Part shown: positions 35,601 to 48,404 of the stretch, one piece after another | Numbering within the stretch: the first letter of the stretch is position 1 | Layout: every line of letters starts with the position of its first letter | From: Spongilla lacustris | Taxonomy: Eukaryota; Porifera; Demospongiae; Spongillida; Spongillidae | Direction: 5' to 3' | Assembly: GCA_949361645.1 (NCBI GenBank) | Contig: OX442418.1 | Coordinates: 5,974,372 to 6,038,371 of the forward strand | DNA length: 64,000 bases | Notes under the pieces: model-generated | Database searches by the model: none | Told to the model about the DNA's origin: nothing | The model's input: only the letters and a program-made list of their open reading frames with translations | Translations under genes and position numbers: made by a program

Positions 35601-38600
35601 GAGGGAACAGTGGGTGGTGAGGGAGACAGAGGGAACAGTGGGTGGTGATGGAGACAGAGGGAACAGTGGGTGATGATGGAGACAGAGGGAACAGTGGGTG
35701 GTGAGGGAGACAGAGGGAACAGTGGGTGGTGATGTGGAGGGAACAGTGGGTGGTGATGGAGACAGAGGGAACAGTGGGAGGTGATGGAGAGGGAATAGTG
35801 GGTGGTGATGGAGAAGGAACAGTGGGCGGTGATGGAGAGGGAACAGTGGGTGGTGATGGAGAGGGAATTCTGGGTGGTGATGGAGTTGGAACAGTGGGTG
35901 GTGATGGAGAGGGAATAGTGGGTGGTGATGGAGAGGGAACAGTGGGTGGTGATGGAGAGGGAACAGTGGATGGTGATGGAGAGGGAATAGTGGGTGACGA
36001 TGGAGAGGAAGTGGCCAAGTGGTGATGGGGAGGGAACAGTGGGTGGTGATGGAGAGGGAATAGTGGATGGTGATGGAGTAGGAACAGTGGGCGGTGATGG
36101 AGAGGGAACAGTGGGTGGTGATGTGGAGTGAACAGTGCGTAGTGATGGAGAGGGAACAGTGGGTGGTGATGGAGAGGGAATAGTGGGTGACGATGGAGAG
36201 GAAGTGGCTGAGTGGTGATGGGGAGGGAACAGTGGGTGGTGATGGAGAGGGAATAGTGGATGGTGATGGAGAAGGAACAGTGGGTGGTGATGGAAAGGAA
36301 GTGGCCGGGTGGTGATGAGGAGAGAAGAGTGGGTGGTGATGGAGAGGGAATAGTGGATGGTGATGGAGAAGGAACAGTGGGTGGTGATGGAGGGGAAGTG
36401 GCCGGGTGGTGATGGGGAGAGATGAGTGGGTGGTGATGGAGAGGGAACAGTGGATGGTGATGGTGACAGAGGGAAGAGTGGATGGTGATGGAGAGGTAAC
36501 AGTGGGTGACGATGGAGAGGAAGTGGCCGGGTGGTGATGTGGAGAGGAGAGAGGGAAGAGTGGGGGTGATGGGGAGGGAACAGTGGGTGGTGATGCAGAG
36601 GGAACAGTGGGTGGTGATGGAGAGGGAACAGTGGGTGGTGATGTGGAGGGAACAGTGGGTGGTGATGGAGACAGAGGGAAGAGTGGGTGGTGAGGGAGAC
36701 AGAGGGAACAGTGGGAGGTGATGGAGAGGGAATAGTGGGTGGTGATGGAGAGGGAATAGTGGGTGGTGATGGAGAGGGAACGGTGGATGGTGATGGTGAC
36801 AGAAGGAACAGTGGGTGGTGATGGAGAGGGAACAGTGGGTGGTGAAGTGGAGGGAACAGTGGGTGGTGATGGAGACAGAGGGAATAGTGGGTGGTGATGG
36901 AGACAGAGGGAACAGTGGGTGGTGATGGAGACAGAGGGAACAGTGGGAGGTGATGGAGAGGGAATAGTGGGTGGTGATGGAGAGGGAATAGTGGGTGGTG
37001 ATGGAGAGGGAACAGTGGATGGTGATGGTGACAGAAGGAACAGTGGGTGGTGATGGAGAGGGAACAGTGGGTGGTGATGGAGAGGGAACAGTGGGTGGTG
37101 ATGGAGAGGGAACAGTGGGTGGTGATGGAGAGGGAACAGTGGGTGGTGATGGAGAGGGAACAGTGGGTGGTGATAGAGAGGGAACAGTGGGTGGTGATGG
37201 AGAGGGAACAGTGGGTGGTGATGGAGAGGGAACAGTGGGTGGTGATGGAGAGGGAACAGTGGGTGGTGATGGAGAGGGAACAGTGGGTGGTGATGGAGAC
37301 AGAGGGAACAGTGGGTGGTGATGGAGAGGGAACAGAGGGTGGTGATGGAGAAGGAACAGTGGGTGGTGATGGAGACAGAAGGAACAGTGGGCGGTGATGG
37401 AGACAGAGGGAACAGTGGGTGGTGATGAGGAGAGAAGAGTGGGTGGTGATGGAGAGGGAACAGTGGGTGGTGATGGAAAGGAAGTGGCCGGGTGGTGATT
37501 AGGAGAGAAGAGTGAGTGGTGATGGAGAGGGAATAGTGGGTGGTGATGGAGAGGGAACAGTGGGTGGTGATGGAGAGGAAGTGGCCGAGTGGTGATGGGG
37601 AGGGAACAGTGGGTGGTGATGGAGAGGGAATAGTGGGTGGTGATGGAGAGGGAACAGTGGGTGATGATGGAGAGGAAGTGGCCGGGTGGTGATGTGGAGA
37701 GGAGAGAGGGAAGAGTGGGGGTGATGGAGACAGAGGGAACAGTGGGTGGTGATGGAGAGGGAACAGTGGGTGGTGATGGAAAGGAAGTGGCCGGGTGGTG
37801 ATTAGGAGAGAAGAGTGAGTGGTGATGGAGAGGGAATAGTGGGTGGTGATGGAGAGGGAACAGTGGGTGGTGATGGAGAGGAAGTGGCCGAGTGGTGATG
37901 GGGAGGGAACAGTGGGTGGTGATGGAGAGGGAATAGTGGGTGGTGATGGAGAGGGAACAGTGGGTGATGATGGAGAGGGTGGTGATGTGGAGAGGAGAGA
38001 GGGAAGAGTGGGGGTGATGGAGACAGAGGGAACAGTGGGTGGTGATGGAGAGGGAACAGTGGGTGGTGATGGAGAGGGAACAGTGGGTGGTGATGGAGTT
38101 GGAACAGTGGGTGGTGATGGAGAGGGAATATTGGGTGGTGATGGAGAGGGAACAGTGGGTGGTGATGGAGACAGAGGGAACAGTGAGTGGTGTGGGAGAC
38201 AGAGGGAACAGTGGGTGGTGATGTGGAGGGAACAGTGGGTGGTGATGGAGACAGAGGGAACAGTGGGTGGTGATGGAGAAGGAACAGTGGGCGGTGATGG
38301 AGAGGGAACAGTGGGTGGTGATGGAGAAGGAACAGTGGGCGGTGATGGGGAGGGAACAGTGGGTGGTGATGGAGAGGGAATAGTGGATGGTGATGGAGAA
38401 GGAACAGTGGGTGGTGATGGAAAGGAAGTGGCCGGGTGGTGATGAGGAGAGAAGAGTGGGTGGTGATGGAGAGGGAATAGTGGATGGTGATGGAGAAGGA
38501 ACAGTGGGTGGTGATGGAGAGGGAACAGTGGATGCTGATGGTGACAGAGGGAACAGTGGGTGGTGATGGAGAGGTAACAGTGGGTGACGATGGAGAGGAA

Positions 38601-41600
38601 GTGGCCGGGTGGTGATGGAGAGGGAATTCTGGGTGGTGATGGAGTTGGAACAGTGGGTGGTGATGGAGAGGGAATAGTGGGTGGTGATGGAGAGGGAACA
38701 GTGGATGGTGATGGAGAGGGAATAGTGGGTGACGATGGAGAGGAAGTGGCCGAGTGGTGATGGGGAGGGAACAGTGGGTGGTGATGGAGAGGGAATAGTG
38801 GATGGTGATGGAGAAGGAACAGTGGGCGGTGATGGAGAGGGAACAGTGGGTGGTGATGGAGAGGGAATAGTGGATGGTGATGGAGAAGGAACAGTGGGCG
38901 GTGATGGAGAGGGAACAGTGGGTGGTGATGTGGAGTGAACAGTGTGTAGTGATGGAGAGGGAACAGTGGGTGGTGATGGAGAGGGAATAGTGGATGGTGA
39001 TGGAGAAGGAACAGTGGGTGGTGATGGAAAGGAAGTGGCCGGGTGGTGATGAGGAGGGAACAGTGGGTGGTGATGGAGAGGGAATAGTGGATGGTGATGG
39101 AGAAGGAACAGTGGGTGACGATGGAGAGGAAGTGGCCGAGTGGTGATGGGGAGGGAACAGTGGGTGGTGATGGAGAGGGAATAGTGGATGGTGATGGAGA
39201 AGGAACAGTGGGAGGTGATGGAAAGGAAGTGGCCGGGTGGTGATGAGGAGAGAAGAGTGGGTGGTGATGGAGAGGGAATAGTGGATGGTGATGGAGAAGG
39301 AACAGTGGGTGGTGATGGAGTAGGAACAGTGGGTGGTGATGGAGAGGAAGTGGCCGGGTGGTGATTGGGAGAGATGAGTGGGTGGTGATGGAGAGGGAAT
39401 AGTGGATGGTGATGGAGAAGGAACAGTGGGTGGTGATGGAGAGGGAACAGTGGATGGTGATGGTGACAGAGGGAACAGTGGGTGGTGATGGAGAGGTAAC
39501 AGTGGGTGACGATGGAGAGGAAGTGGCCGGGTGGTGATGTGGAGTGGAGAGAGGGAAGAGTGGGGGTGATGGAGAGGGAACAGTGGGTGGTGATGGAGAG
39601 GGAACAGTGGGTGGTGATGGAGACAGAGGGAACAGTGGGTGGTGATGGAGACAGAGGGAACAGTGGGTGGTGAGGGAGACAGAGGGAACAGTGGGTGGTG
39701 ATGGAGACAGAGGGAACAGTGGGTGGTGATGGAGACAGAGGGAACAGTGGGTGGTGATGGAGAGGGAACAGTGGGTGGTGATGTGGAGGGAACAGTGGGT
39801 GGTGATGGAGACAGAGGGAACAGTGGGAGGTGATGGAGAGGGAATAGTGGGTGGTGATGGAGAAGGAACAGTGGGCGGTGATGGAGAGGGAACAGTGGGT
39901 GGTGATGGAGAGGGAATTCTGGGTGGTGATGGAGTTGGAACAGTGGGTGGTGATGGAGAGGGAATAGTGGGTGGTGATGGAGAGAGAACAGTGGGTGGTG
40001 ATGGAGAGGGAAAAGTGGATGGTGATGGAGAGGGAATAGTGGGTGACGATGGAGAGGAAGTGGCCGAGTGGTGATGGGGAGGGAACAGTGGGTGGTGATG
40101 GAGAGGGAATAGTGGATGGTGATGGAGTAGGAACAGTGGACGGTGATGGAGAGGGAACAGTGGGTGGTGATGTGGAGTGAACAGTGCGTAGTGATGGAGA
40201 GGGAACAGTGGGTGGTGATGGAGAGGGAATAGTGGGTGACGATGGAGAGGAAGTGGCTGAGTGGTGATGGGGAGGAAACAGTGGGTGGTGATGGAGAGGG
40301 AATAGTGGATGGTGATGGAGAAGGAACAGTGGGTGGTGATGGAAAGGAAGTGGCCGGGTGGTGATGAGGAGAGAAGAGTGGGTGGTGATGGAGAGGGAAT
40401 AGTGGATGGTGATGGAGAAGGAACAGTGGGTGGTTGTGGAGAGGAAGTGGCCGGGTGGTGATGGGGAGAGATGAGTGGGTGGTGATGGAGAGGGAACAGT
40501 GGATGGTGATGGTGACAGAGGGAAGAGTGGATGGTGATGGAGAGGTAACAGTGGGTGACGATGGAGAGGAAGTGGCCGGGTGGTGATGTGGAGAGGAGAG
40601 AGGGAAGAGTGGGGGTGATGTGGAGAGGAGAGAGGGAAGAGTGGGGGTGATGTGGAGAGGAGAGAGGGAAGAGTGGGGGTGATGGGGAGGGAACAGTGGG
40701 TGGTGATGCAGAGGGAACAGTGGGTGGTGATGGAGAGGGAACAGTGGGTGGTGATGGAGACAGAGGGAACAGTGGGTGGTGATGGAGACAGAGGGAACAG
40801 TGGGTGGTGAGGGAGACAGAGGGAACAGTGGGTGGTGATGTGGAGGGAACAGTGGGTGGTGATGGAGACAGAGGGAACAGTGGGAGGTGATGGAGAGGGA
40901 ATAGTGGGTGGTGATGGAGAGGGAATAGTGGGTGGTGATGGAGAAGGAACAGTGGGCGGTGATGGAGAGGGAACAGTGGGCGGTGATGGAGAGGGAACAG
41001 TGGGTGGTGATGGAGAGGGAATTCTGGGTGGTGATGGAGAGGGAACAGTGGGTGGTGATGGAGAGGGAACAGTGGGTGGTGATGGAGAGGGAATAGTGGG
41101 TGACGATGGAGAGGAAGTGGCCGAGTGGTGATGGGGAGGGAACAGTGGGTGGTGATGGAGAGGGAACAGTGGGTGGTGATGGGGAGGGAACAGTGGGTGG
41201 TGATGGAGAAGGAAGAGTTGGTGGTGAAGGAGAGGGAACAGTGGATGGTGATGGAGACAGAGGGAACAGTGGGTGGTGAGGGAGACAGAGGGAACAGTGG
41301 GTGGTGATGTGGAGGGAACAGTGGGTGGTGATGGAGACAGAGGGAACAGTGGGTGGTGATGGAGAGGGAACAGTGGGAGGTGATGGAGAGGGAATAGTGG
41401 GTGGTGATGGAGAGGGAATAGTGGGTGGTGATGGAGAAGGAACAGTGGGTGGTGATGGAGAGGGAACAGTGGGTGGTGATGGAGAGGGAATTCTGGGTGG
41501 TGATGGAGAGGGAATTCTGGGTGGTGATGGAGAGAGAACAGTGGGTGGTGATGGAGAGGGAACAGTGGGTGGTGATGGAGAGGGAACAGTGGGTGGTGAT

Positions 41601-43556
41601 GGAGAGGGAATAGTGGGTAACGATGGAGAGGAAGTGGCCGAGTGGTGATGGAGAGGGAACAGTGGGTGGTGATGGAGAGGGAACAGTGGGTGGTGATGGT
41701 GACAGAGGGAACAGTGGGAGGTGATGGAGAGGGAACAGTGGGTGGTGATGGAGAGGGAACAGTGGGTGGTGATGGTGACAGAGGGAACAGTGGGAGGTGA
41801 TGGAGAGGGAACAGTGGGTGGTGATGGAGAAGGAACAGTGGGTGGTGATGGAGAGGGAATTCTGGGTGGTGATGGAGAGGGAACAGTGGGTGGTGATGGA
41901 GAGGGAACAGTGGGTGGTGATGGAGAGGGAACAGTGGGTGGTGATGGAGAGGGAATAGTGGGTGGTGATGGAGAGGGAACAGTGGGTGGTGATGGAGAGG
42001 GAACAGTGGGCGGTGATGGAGACAGAGGGAACAGTGGGTGGTGATGGGGAGAGAAGAGTGGGTGGTGATGGAGAGGGAACAGTGGATGGTGATGGAAAGG
42101 AAAGAGTTGGTGGTGATGGAGAGGGAACAGTGGATGGTGATGGAAAGGAAAGAGTGGATGGTGATGGAAAGGAAAGAGTTGGTGGTGATGGAGAGGGAAC
42201 AGTGGGTGGTATTGTGGAGTGAACAGTGCGTAGTGATGGAGAGGGAACAGTGGGTGGTGATGGAAAGGAAAGAGTTGGTGGTGATGGAGAGGGAACAGTG
42301 GATGGTGATGGAAAGGAAAGAGTGGATGGTGATGGAAAGGAAAGAGTTGGTGGTGATGGAGAGGCAACAGTGGGTGGTATTGTGGAGTGAACAGTGCGTA
42401 GTGATGGAGAGGGAACAGTGGATGGTGATGGAAAGGAAAGAGTTGGTGGTGATGGAGAGGGAACAGTGGGTGGTATTGTGGAGTGAACAGTGCGTAGTGA
42501 TGGAGAGGGAACAGTGGGTGGTGATGGAAAGGAAAGAGTTGGTGGTGATGGAGAGGGAACAGTGGATGGTGATGGAGACAGAGGGAACAGTGGGTGGTGA
42601 TGGAGACAGAGGGAATAGTGGGTGGTGATGGAGAGGAAATAGTGGGTGGTGATGGAGACAGAGGGAAGAGTGGATGGTGATGGAAAGGAAAGAGTTGGTG
42701 GTGATGGAGAGGGAACAGTGGGTGGTGATGTGGAGTGAACAGTGCGTAGTGATGGAGAGGGAACAGTGGGTGGTGATGTGGAGTGAACAGTACGTAGTGA
42801 TGGAGAGGGAACAGTGGGTGGTGATGGAGACAGAGGGAACAGTGGGTGGTGATGGAGACAGAGGGAATAGTGGGTGGTGATGGAAAGGGAAGAGTTGGTG
42901 GTGATGGAGAGGGAACAGTGGATGGTGATGGAAAGGAAAGAGTTGGTGGTGATGGAGAGGGAACAGTGGGTGGTGATGTGGAGTGAACAGTGCGTAGTGA
43001 TGGAGAGGGAACAGTGGGTGGTGATGGAGACAGAGGGAGGTGATGGAGACAGAGGGAGGTGATGGAGACAGGGAGGTGATGGAGACAGAGGGAACAGTGG
43101 GTGGTGATGGAGAGGGAATAGTGGGTGACGATGGAGAGGAAGTGGCTGGGTGGTGATGGAGAGGGAACAGTGGATGGTGATGGAGACAGAGGGAACAGTG
43201 GGTGGTGATGGAGAGGGAACAGTGGGTGGTGATGGAGACAGAGGGAACAGTGGGTGGTGATGGAGACAGAGGGAACAGTGGGTGGTGATGGAGACAGAGG
43301 GAACAGTGGGTGGTGATGGAGACAGAGGGAACAGTGGGTGGTGATGAGGAGAGAAGAGTGGGTGGTGACGGAGAGGGAATAGTGGGTGGTGATGGAGACA
43401 GAGGGAACAGTGGGTGGTGATGGAGAGGGAAGAGTTGGTGGTGATGGAGAGGGAACAGTGGGTAGTGATGTGGAGTGAACAGTGCGTAGTGATGGTGAGG
43501 GAATAGTGGGTGGTGATGGAGACAGAGTGAACAGTGGGTGGGGAACAGTGGGTGGT
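32647..43556. repeat. 10.9-kb minisatellite, 24-bp unit
   Basis: About 450 units of GTGGGTGGTGATGGAGAG plus GGAACA, with variants (GGAATAGTG, GACAGAGGGAACA, GAAGTGGCCGGGTGG, GATGTGGAGTGAACA). Multi-kilobase blocks recur: 34.66-36.5 kb matches 38.7-40.6 kb at an offset of about 4.05 kb, and 33.48-33.97 kb matches 37.02-37.5 kb at about 3.54 kb. The strand bias (G/A/T-rich) removes stop triplets from the minus strand, so very long minus-strand frames run open in all three phases. Confidence 0.97.
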
Positions 43557-44150
43557 GCAATGGCTTGTGACAGAAATGGCACTTGTACTGAGATGATTGT
43601 GACAGAGGTGACACTTGTGACAGTGCTCAATGGCTTGTGACAGAGGTGGTACCTGTGATGGAGATGGCTTGTGAAATGCAGGGGACATGCACTTATAATG
43701 GAGTTGTTTGTGACAGGTGACACTTGTGACAAAGATGGCTTGTGAAAGAGATGACACTTGTAACGGCATTGGCTTGTGACAGAGTTGACATTTGAGATGG
43801 AGATGGCATGTGACAGAGGTGATGACTGTGATAGAGATAGCTTATAACAGAGGTGACACTTATGACAGCTATGGCTTGTGACAGAGATGACACTTGTGCA
43901 CGAAGATGGGTTGTGACAAAGATGACATTGTGACAGCAATGGCTTATGATAGAGATGACACGTAACAGATCATCTATGAGGAAGACTGCATGCACTTATG
44001 ACAGATGACAGGAACAGTACCTTTGTGCCAACCCTTGCGAGAGAGAAGACAGGAACAGTTCCTTTGTAAAAGAGACACGAACAGCTCCCATGTGACAGAG
44101 ACATGAATAGTGCCCTTGCGAGATCTAGAGAGATGACAGGAACATTCATG
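43557..44150. repeat. Degenerate repeat flanking the minisatellite
   Basis: Loose tandem repeat with ATGGCTTGTGACAGAGATGA and CACTTGTGAC-type units, more diverged towards 44150. It may be an older relative of the 24-bp array. No gene is supported. Confidence 0.7.
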
Positions 44151-44159
44151 CAACAATTC

Positions 44160-44609
44160 GGCCATGCTGCAATAGTAGTACCGTGGCAATCGTCACGTGC
44201 CCATCAAGCAGTTATCTCGACCCGCAATTCAGCGCAAGCTGGACAGCACTCTTTGACGATGATATTGATTCACTCGTGATAAGAAGACAACGCGCTGAAA
44301 TATCATTCTTGTTTACAACCTCGAAATTTAATCACGTGATTCACGTGATTTGGCCACGTTGCGCAATTATGAGGGTAGGCGTGAGCTGGAGAGCGAAGAA
44401 GAAGAAAAATTTACCATTTCTTTGCTCACGGGACCAACTGTAAGTGTATTGCGTGAGTTACTTATAAGCGAACTGACATTATCGTGAGAATTTAATCCGG
44501 CCGCAGTTTGAAGACGGGGATGTATTCGAGTCAGCAAATAGATTGTATCAGATTGTTGTGAACCGCGATTTGGACCAGGAAAGAAATATTCGGCAACCAT
44601 ATAGTCTGA
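44160..44609 (+). promoter_or_regulatory. Putative promoter and 5' leader of the 44610 gene
   Basis: CG-richer than its surroundings, with three CACGTG sites (CGTCACGTGCCC near 44194 and the TCACGTGATTCACGTGATTT pair near 44334) and a GGCCACG box. A consensus donor GTAAGT at 44440 and an acceptor-like TTGGACCAG at about 44570-44578 could remove a leader intron just before the start codon. CACGTG is a known bHLH binding core; its use here is inferred. Confidence 0.4.
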
Positions 44610-45810
44610 ATGGCACCGATGGAATCGTCAGTTGCAACCATACATCGGAAGAGTGAAGCCATCAAGGTATGCCCGTATTTGAATACTAAGCGCGTTCATT
44701 ATTGGAAATAGTAATAGGCAGCGCTGAGTCATAGCATACATCGCTCATGTACCTAACGAGCGTTTTAGGGTGTGATCGGCATGGGTTCAAATAACGTCTC
44801 TTGCAAGTTTCGTTGCCTACTTATTCCAAGTATTATCAGTGGCATGATTTGAAGGTAATGTGATTGGATTGAACGCAGGCCCAGAAGCTCCCAAACAATG
44901 AAAATGGAGCCATATGAACTCCACCTTTTTTGCTAACGAAGGTTTGATGCTTATTTTTGATTGGTTTTATCAAATAATTTCTCCAGTCTGGAATTAAGCC
45001 TTTGTACTACCATTGTGACTAGTTGCAGTGAAGCCATGCCAAATCAAGTTCTGCAACAGGAAATTACTTCACATCTAGGAGTTGCAGCACAAGACAGAGT
45101 TGGTGGTGCTGGATCATTTGAAGGCATCTATTTGAACATGTCGGAGTAGTGAAAAATAACCAGAAGTGGTTTCCAATGGTAGATGCATTCATAACAGGTT
45201 TTGCATCTTGTTGCTTTAAAATCACTGCTAACTCCTTGCTTCAAGGGGAATGAGTCTCCGATGTCAATTGGGACAACTAACGTACCAGAAGAAGACAGTT
45301 TTGAATTAGACGTAAGCTAAAAGCTTGGCTTATTTTTTATATTTAGCACACTCCACAGATTTCAAGCCACAACACGTCATTGTCTGTTAAGGTATTTTGT
45401 GTTTGTGAAATTTTTATTTCTTGCAGGTTCACCAGCAAATCCTCCTGGTTGTGCTGACGCTGAGCCACAGGTTAATACTTGTGTACTTGAAAATGTTCTT
45501 ACAACCTTTACTTTCATAGTTCATATCAGCTCAAGTAGGAAGGAGACAAAAATACCAACACGCATATCCATGCAGAAGCTAAGAGGGGCACCCCACCTAC
45601 AATTGTCAAAAGAGGTATGCTGGAGAGACATTGGTATTACTCAGCCTGATAGCAATCATGCTTTTTATCTTCTAGCTGACAAATGCTGTGTTCTGTGACA
45701 ATGCCATACATGTCAATGGTGTAGAAACAGATCAACTTGGAATGCCATGCCCAAGCAAGAAGGCTTCATTGTTACGAGAACTGCTGGGTAACACACTAGT
45801 GGAGGATTGA
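44610..45810 (+). CDS. Six-exon gene, 143-aa protein of unknown function
   Basis: Exons 44610-44666, 45246-45311, 45347-45391, 45427-45470, 45530-45614 and 45676-45810 join in one frame (432 nt, stop TGA). All five introns are GT-AG: 579, 35, 35, 59 and 61 nt, with T-rich 3' ends and donors GTATGC, GTAAGC, GTATTT, GTTAAT, GTATGC. The protein starts MAPMESSVATIHRKSEAIK, has a short hydrophobic run (QQILLVVLTLS) and ends KKASLLRELLGNTLVED. I recognise no family. The 45246 exon and the last exon are the most convincing. The 579-nt first intron may hide another exon: after the acceptor at 44878, AQKLPNNENGAI runs into a stop. It lies inside candidate element C but looks like a host gene. The full intron-exon fit supports it, but no homology was checked. 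Confidence 0.6.
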
Positions 45811-46226
45811 GTGTAACAGTCTAGAAACATCTGTGAAGGACATTGTTCTTTGATGTTACATGTACCATGGTTGATTGATTTTGTGCTGTGAAAGGGGGTG
45901 AACTAGGCGTGACATGGAAGAATGCGTAACTATAGCAACACCAGGAAATGAATCGTGGGCGTGGCATTAGGAACGTTGTACTTCTTGATTACAACAGTTG
46001 CTAAATGTTGAAAATGGTAGTGATATTGTATTATGTGGTGACAGGCACAAGCATTGTAATCCTTGATACAACAGTTGTAGCAGCGTATAAATTTGTAGTA
46101 CTAAATGGGAACATCGTAATAATTGCACACATAGTAGAAGTACATTTTTGATGTAATCAGTTACACCAAATTTCCACAGTATTTGCATCGGTTTATTTCG
46201 GAGATACTGCAAATACCTAATGTTGT

Positions 46227-46232
46227 AATAAA
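46227..46232 (+). terminator. Possible poly(A) signal of the 44610 gene
   Basis: AATAAA 417 nt after the stop codon, followed by a T-rich stretch. It is the first such hexamer in a suitable position. Confidence 0.4.
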
Positions 46233-47086
46233 AACTTTTTTCCTGTGGATGAGTCTGTCATAATGAAATTTCCTAATAGAATGGAATTTATATAAATTAG
46301 CAAAGTTGTTTTGGTTGTTTTTATCTGTGTGGTAATTCTATTCAATTGTTTGGTATATTAAGCTCAAATGAGTATCAGAACAACTGTGATTGTACATGCA
46401 CTTAAGTGAAGTTTAAACACCACTTTATACTGTACTACTTGAACACCACTGAGATTCTATTCCAACACACGTAACGGACCCCAAGCTTTGGGGCTTATAT
46501 TAGTTATATAGATTCATATGTGGTTTATGTGTCTGTATGATGCAGAACATTAGCAGGTGCTTTTAAATGGAATATGTATATTCATTATCCTTGGACTTCC
46601 CTCACTTTGTCTGTGTTCAGCTGCATTTGAATCATATAAGATATTCATGATCCTGGGACTTCTTTTAATCCCTTAAGAACATTAACCCATCAACTACCAC
46701 AGGGACACCAGTGCAGATGTGTCCCAGCTCGGAATATTAGCATTGTAATCCGTTACGTAGTTCCCCCGGTTGAACACAGTTGGTAAACTTAAAGTGTCCC
46801 CAATCCCTTCACTTAACATCACTTAACAAACATATCAAATAAATTTACAAACATGTACAGTGTACACGTAAGTGACTATAAAGTTATGTTCTTCGACAAT
46901 GTACAAACTCCTTGTTCAGTGTGTAAATAGCACGATCTACATGTATATGTATGTTTGAAGGTATAAGAACCATTGCCATCAAAGTATTTCGTGGCCTCTA
47001 TAGAGGGTGAAAAACAACAAATAAATAATATACATCATTTATGTGTAATCTTATTTAATTTAGCTTCAGTATGTGTACCAGATAAT
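46233..47086. other. Unassigned AT-rich DNA
   Basis: Non-repetitive, AT-rich, no supported gene. Further AATAAA-like sites lie near 47020. Confidence 0.5.
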
Positions 47087-47497
47087 GGAGAGGGGGAGGG
47101 AGAGTGGAGAGGGAGGGTGAGAGAGGAGAAAGGAGAGAGGGAGGGAGAGTGAGGAGAGGGAGGGAGGAGAGGGAGGAGAGGGAGGGAGGAGAGGGAGGGA
47201 GGAGAGGGAGGAGAGGGAGGGAGGAGAGGGAGGAGAGGGAGGGAGGAGAGGGAGGGAGGAGAGGGAGGGAGGAGAGGGAGGGAGGAGAGGGAGGGAGGAG
47301 AGGGAGGGAGGAGAGGGAGGGAGGAGAGGGAGGGAGGGAGGAGAGAGAGGGAGGGAGGAGAGGGAGGGAGGGAGGAGAGGGAGGGAGGGAGGGAGGAGAG
47401 GGAGGGAGGGAGGAGAGGGAGGGAGGGAGGAGAGGGAGGGAGGGAGGAGAGGGAGTGTGAGAGGAGAGAGGGAGGGTGAGAGGGGGAGTGAAGGAGG

Positions 47498-47582
47498 ATT
47501 TATTAACACACATCTAAGCATATCCACAATATGTATATTTACTAGTAGCATCACAAAAACACACACACATAGACAGAGGGAG
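47498..47582. repeat. Cassette 1 inside the purine tract
   Basis: Contains AAGCATATCCACAATATGTA, TATTTACTAGTAGCAT and a CACACACA run ending ACAGAGGGAG. Related copies lie at 48021-48096 and 48328-48404, so the purine tract grew by duplicating cassette-plus-purine units of about 300-500 bp. Confidence 0.9.
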
Positions 47583-48020
47583 TGTGAGGGAGAGGGAGGA
47601 AGGAGGGGGAAGGAGGGAGGGGGAGGGAGGGGAGGGAAGGAGGGGGAAGGAGGGGAGGGAGGGAGGGGGAGGGAGGGAGGGGGAAGGAGGGGAGGAAGGA
47701 GGGGGAAGGAGGGAGGGGGAGGGAGGGGAGGGAGGGAGGGGGAAGGAGGGGAGGGAGGGAGGGGGAGGGAGGGAGGGAGGGGGAGGGAGGGGAGGGAGGG
47801 AGGGGGAAGGAGGGGAGGGAGGGAGGGGGAGGGAGGGAGGGAGGGAGGGGGAGGGAGGGGAGGGAGAGGGAGGGGGAGGGAGGGAGGGAGGGGGAGGGAG
47901 GGAGGGAGGGGGAGGGAGGGGAGGGGGAGGGAGGGGGAGGGAGGGAGGGAGGGAGGGAGGGAGGGAGGGAGGGACAGAGAGAGGAGGAAGAAAGAGGGAG
48001 GGTGAGAGGGGAAGTGGAGG

Positions 48021-48096
48021 ATTAGCAATCCACAATATGTATACATGTGTATTTACTAGTAGCATTCACATACACACACATAACAGACAGAGGGAG
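48021..48096. repeat. Cassette 2 inside the purine tract
   Basis: Copy with CAATCCACAATATGTATACA and TTTACTAGTAGCATTCACAT, ending ACAGACAGAGGGAG. Confidence 0.9.
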
Positions 48097-48327
48097 AGGG
48101 AGTGTGAGGGAGAGAGGGAGTGTGAGGGAGAGAGGGAGGGTGAGGGAGAGGGAGAGAGAGGGTGAGGGGGAGGGAGAGAGAGGGGGAGGGGGAGGGAGGG
48201 GGAGGGGGAGGGAGGGGGAGGGGGAGGAGGGGGAGGGGGAGGGGAGGGAGGGGGAGGGGAGGGAGGGGGAGAACGAGGTAGAGAGGAGAGGAAGGAAGGG
48301 AGAGGGAGGGTGAGAGAGGGTGAGGAG

Positions 48328-48404
48328 GATTGAGACACATTAGCATATCCACAATATGTATATTTACTAGTAGCATTCACATACACACAAATAACAGACG
48401 GAGG
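48328..48404. repeat. Cassette 3 inside the purine tract
   Basis: Copy with TTAGCATATCCACAATATGT and ACTAGTAGCATTCACATACA, ending AACAGACGGAGGG. Confidence 0.9.

Noticed and set aside
32512..43614. A single 3700-codon minus-strand gene
   Set aside because: All three minus frames are open over much of the same region; the cause is the stop-free composition of the 24-bp repeat, and no splice or promoter context supports a gene.
44961..45149. A 62-codon frame before exon 2 of the 44610 gene as an additional exon
   Set aside because: It ends in a stop and has no good donor in phase; the model without it keeps one frame through all six exons. It could still be an alternative 3' end.
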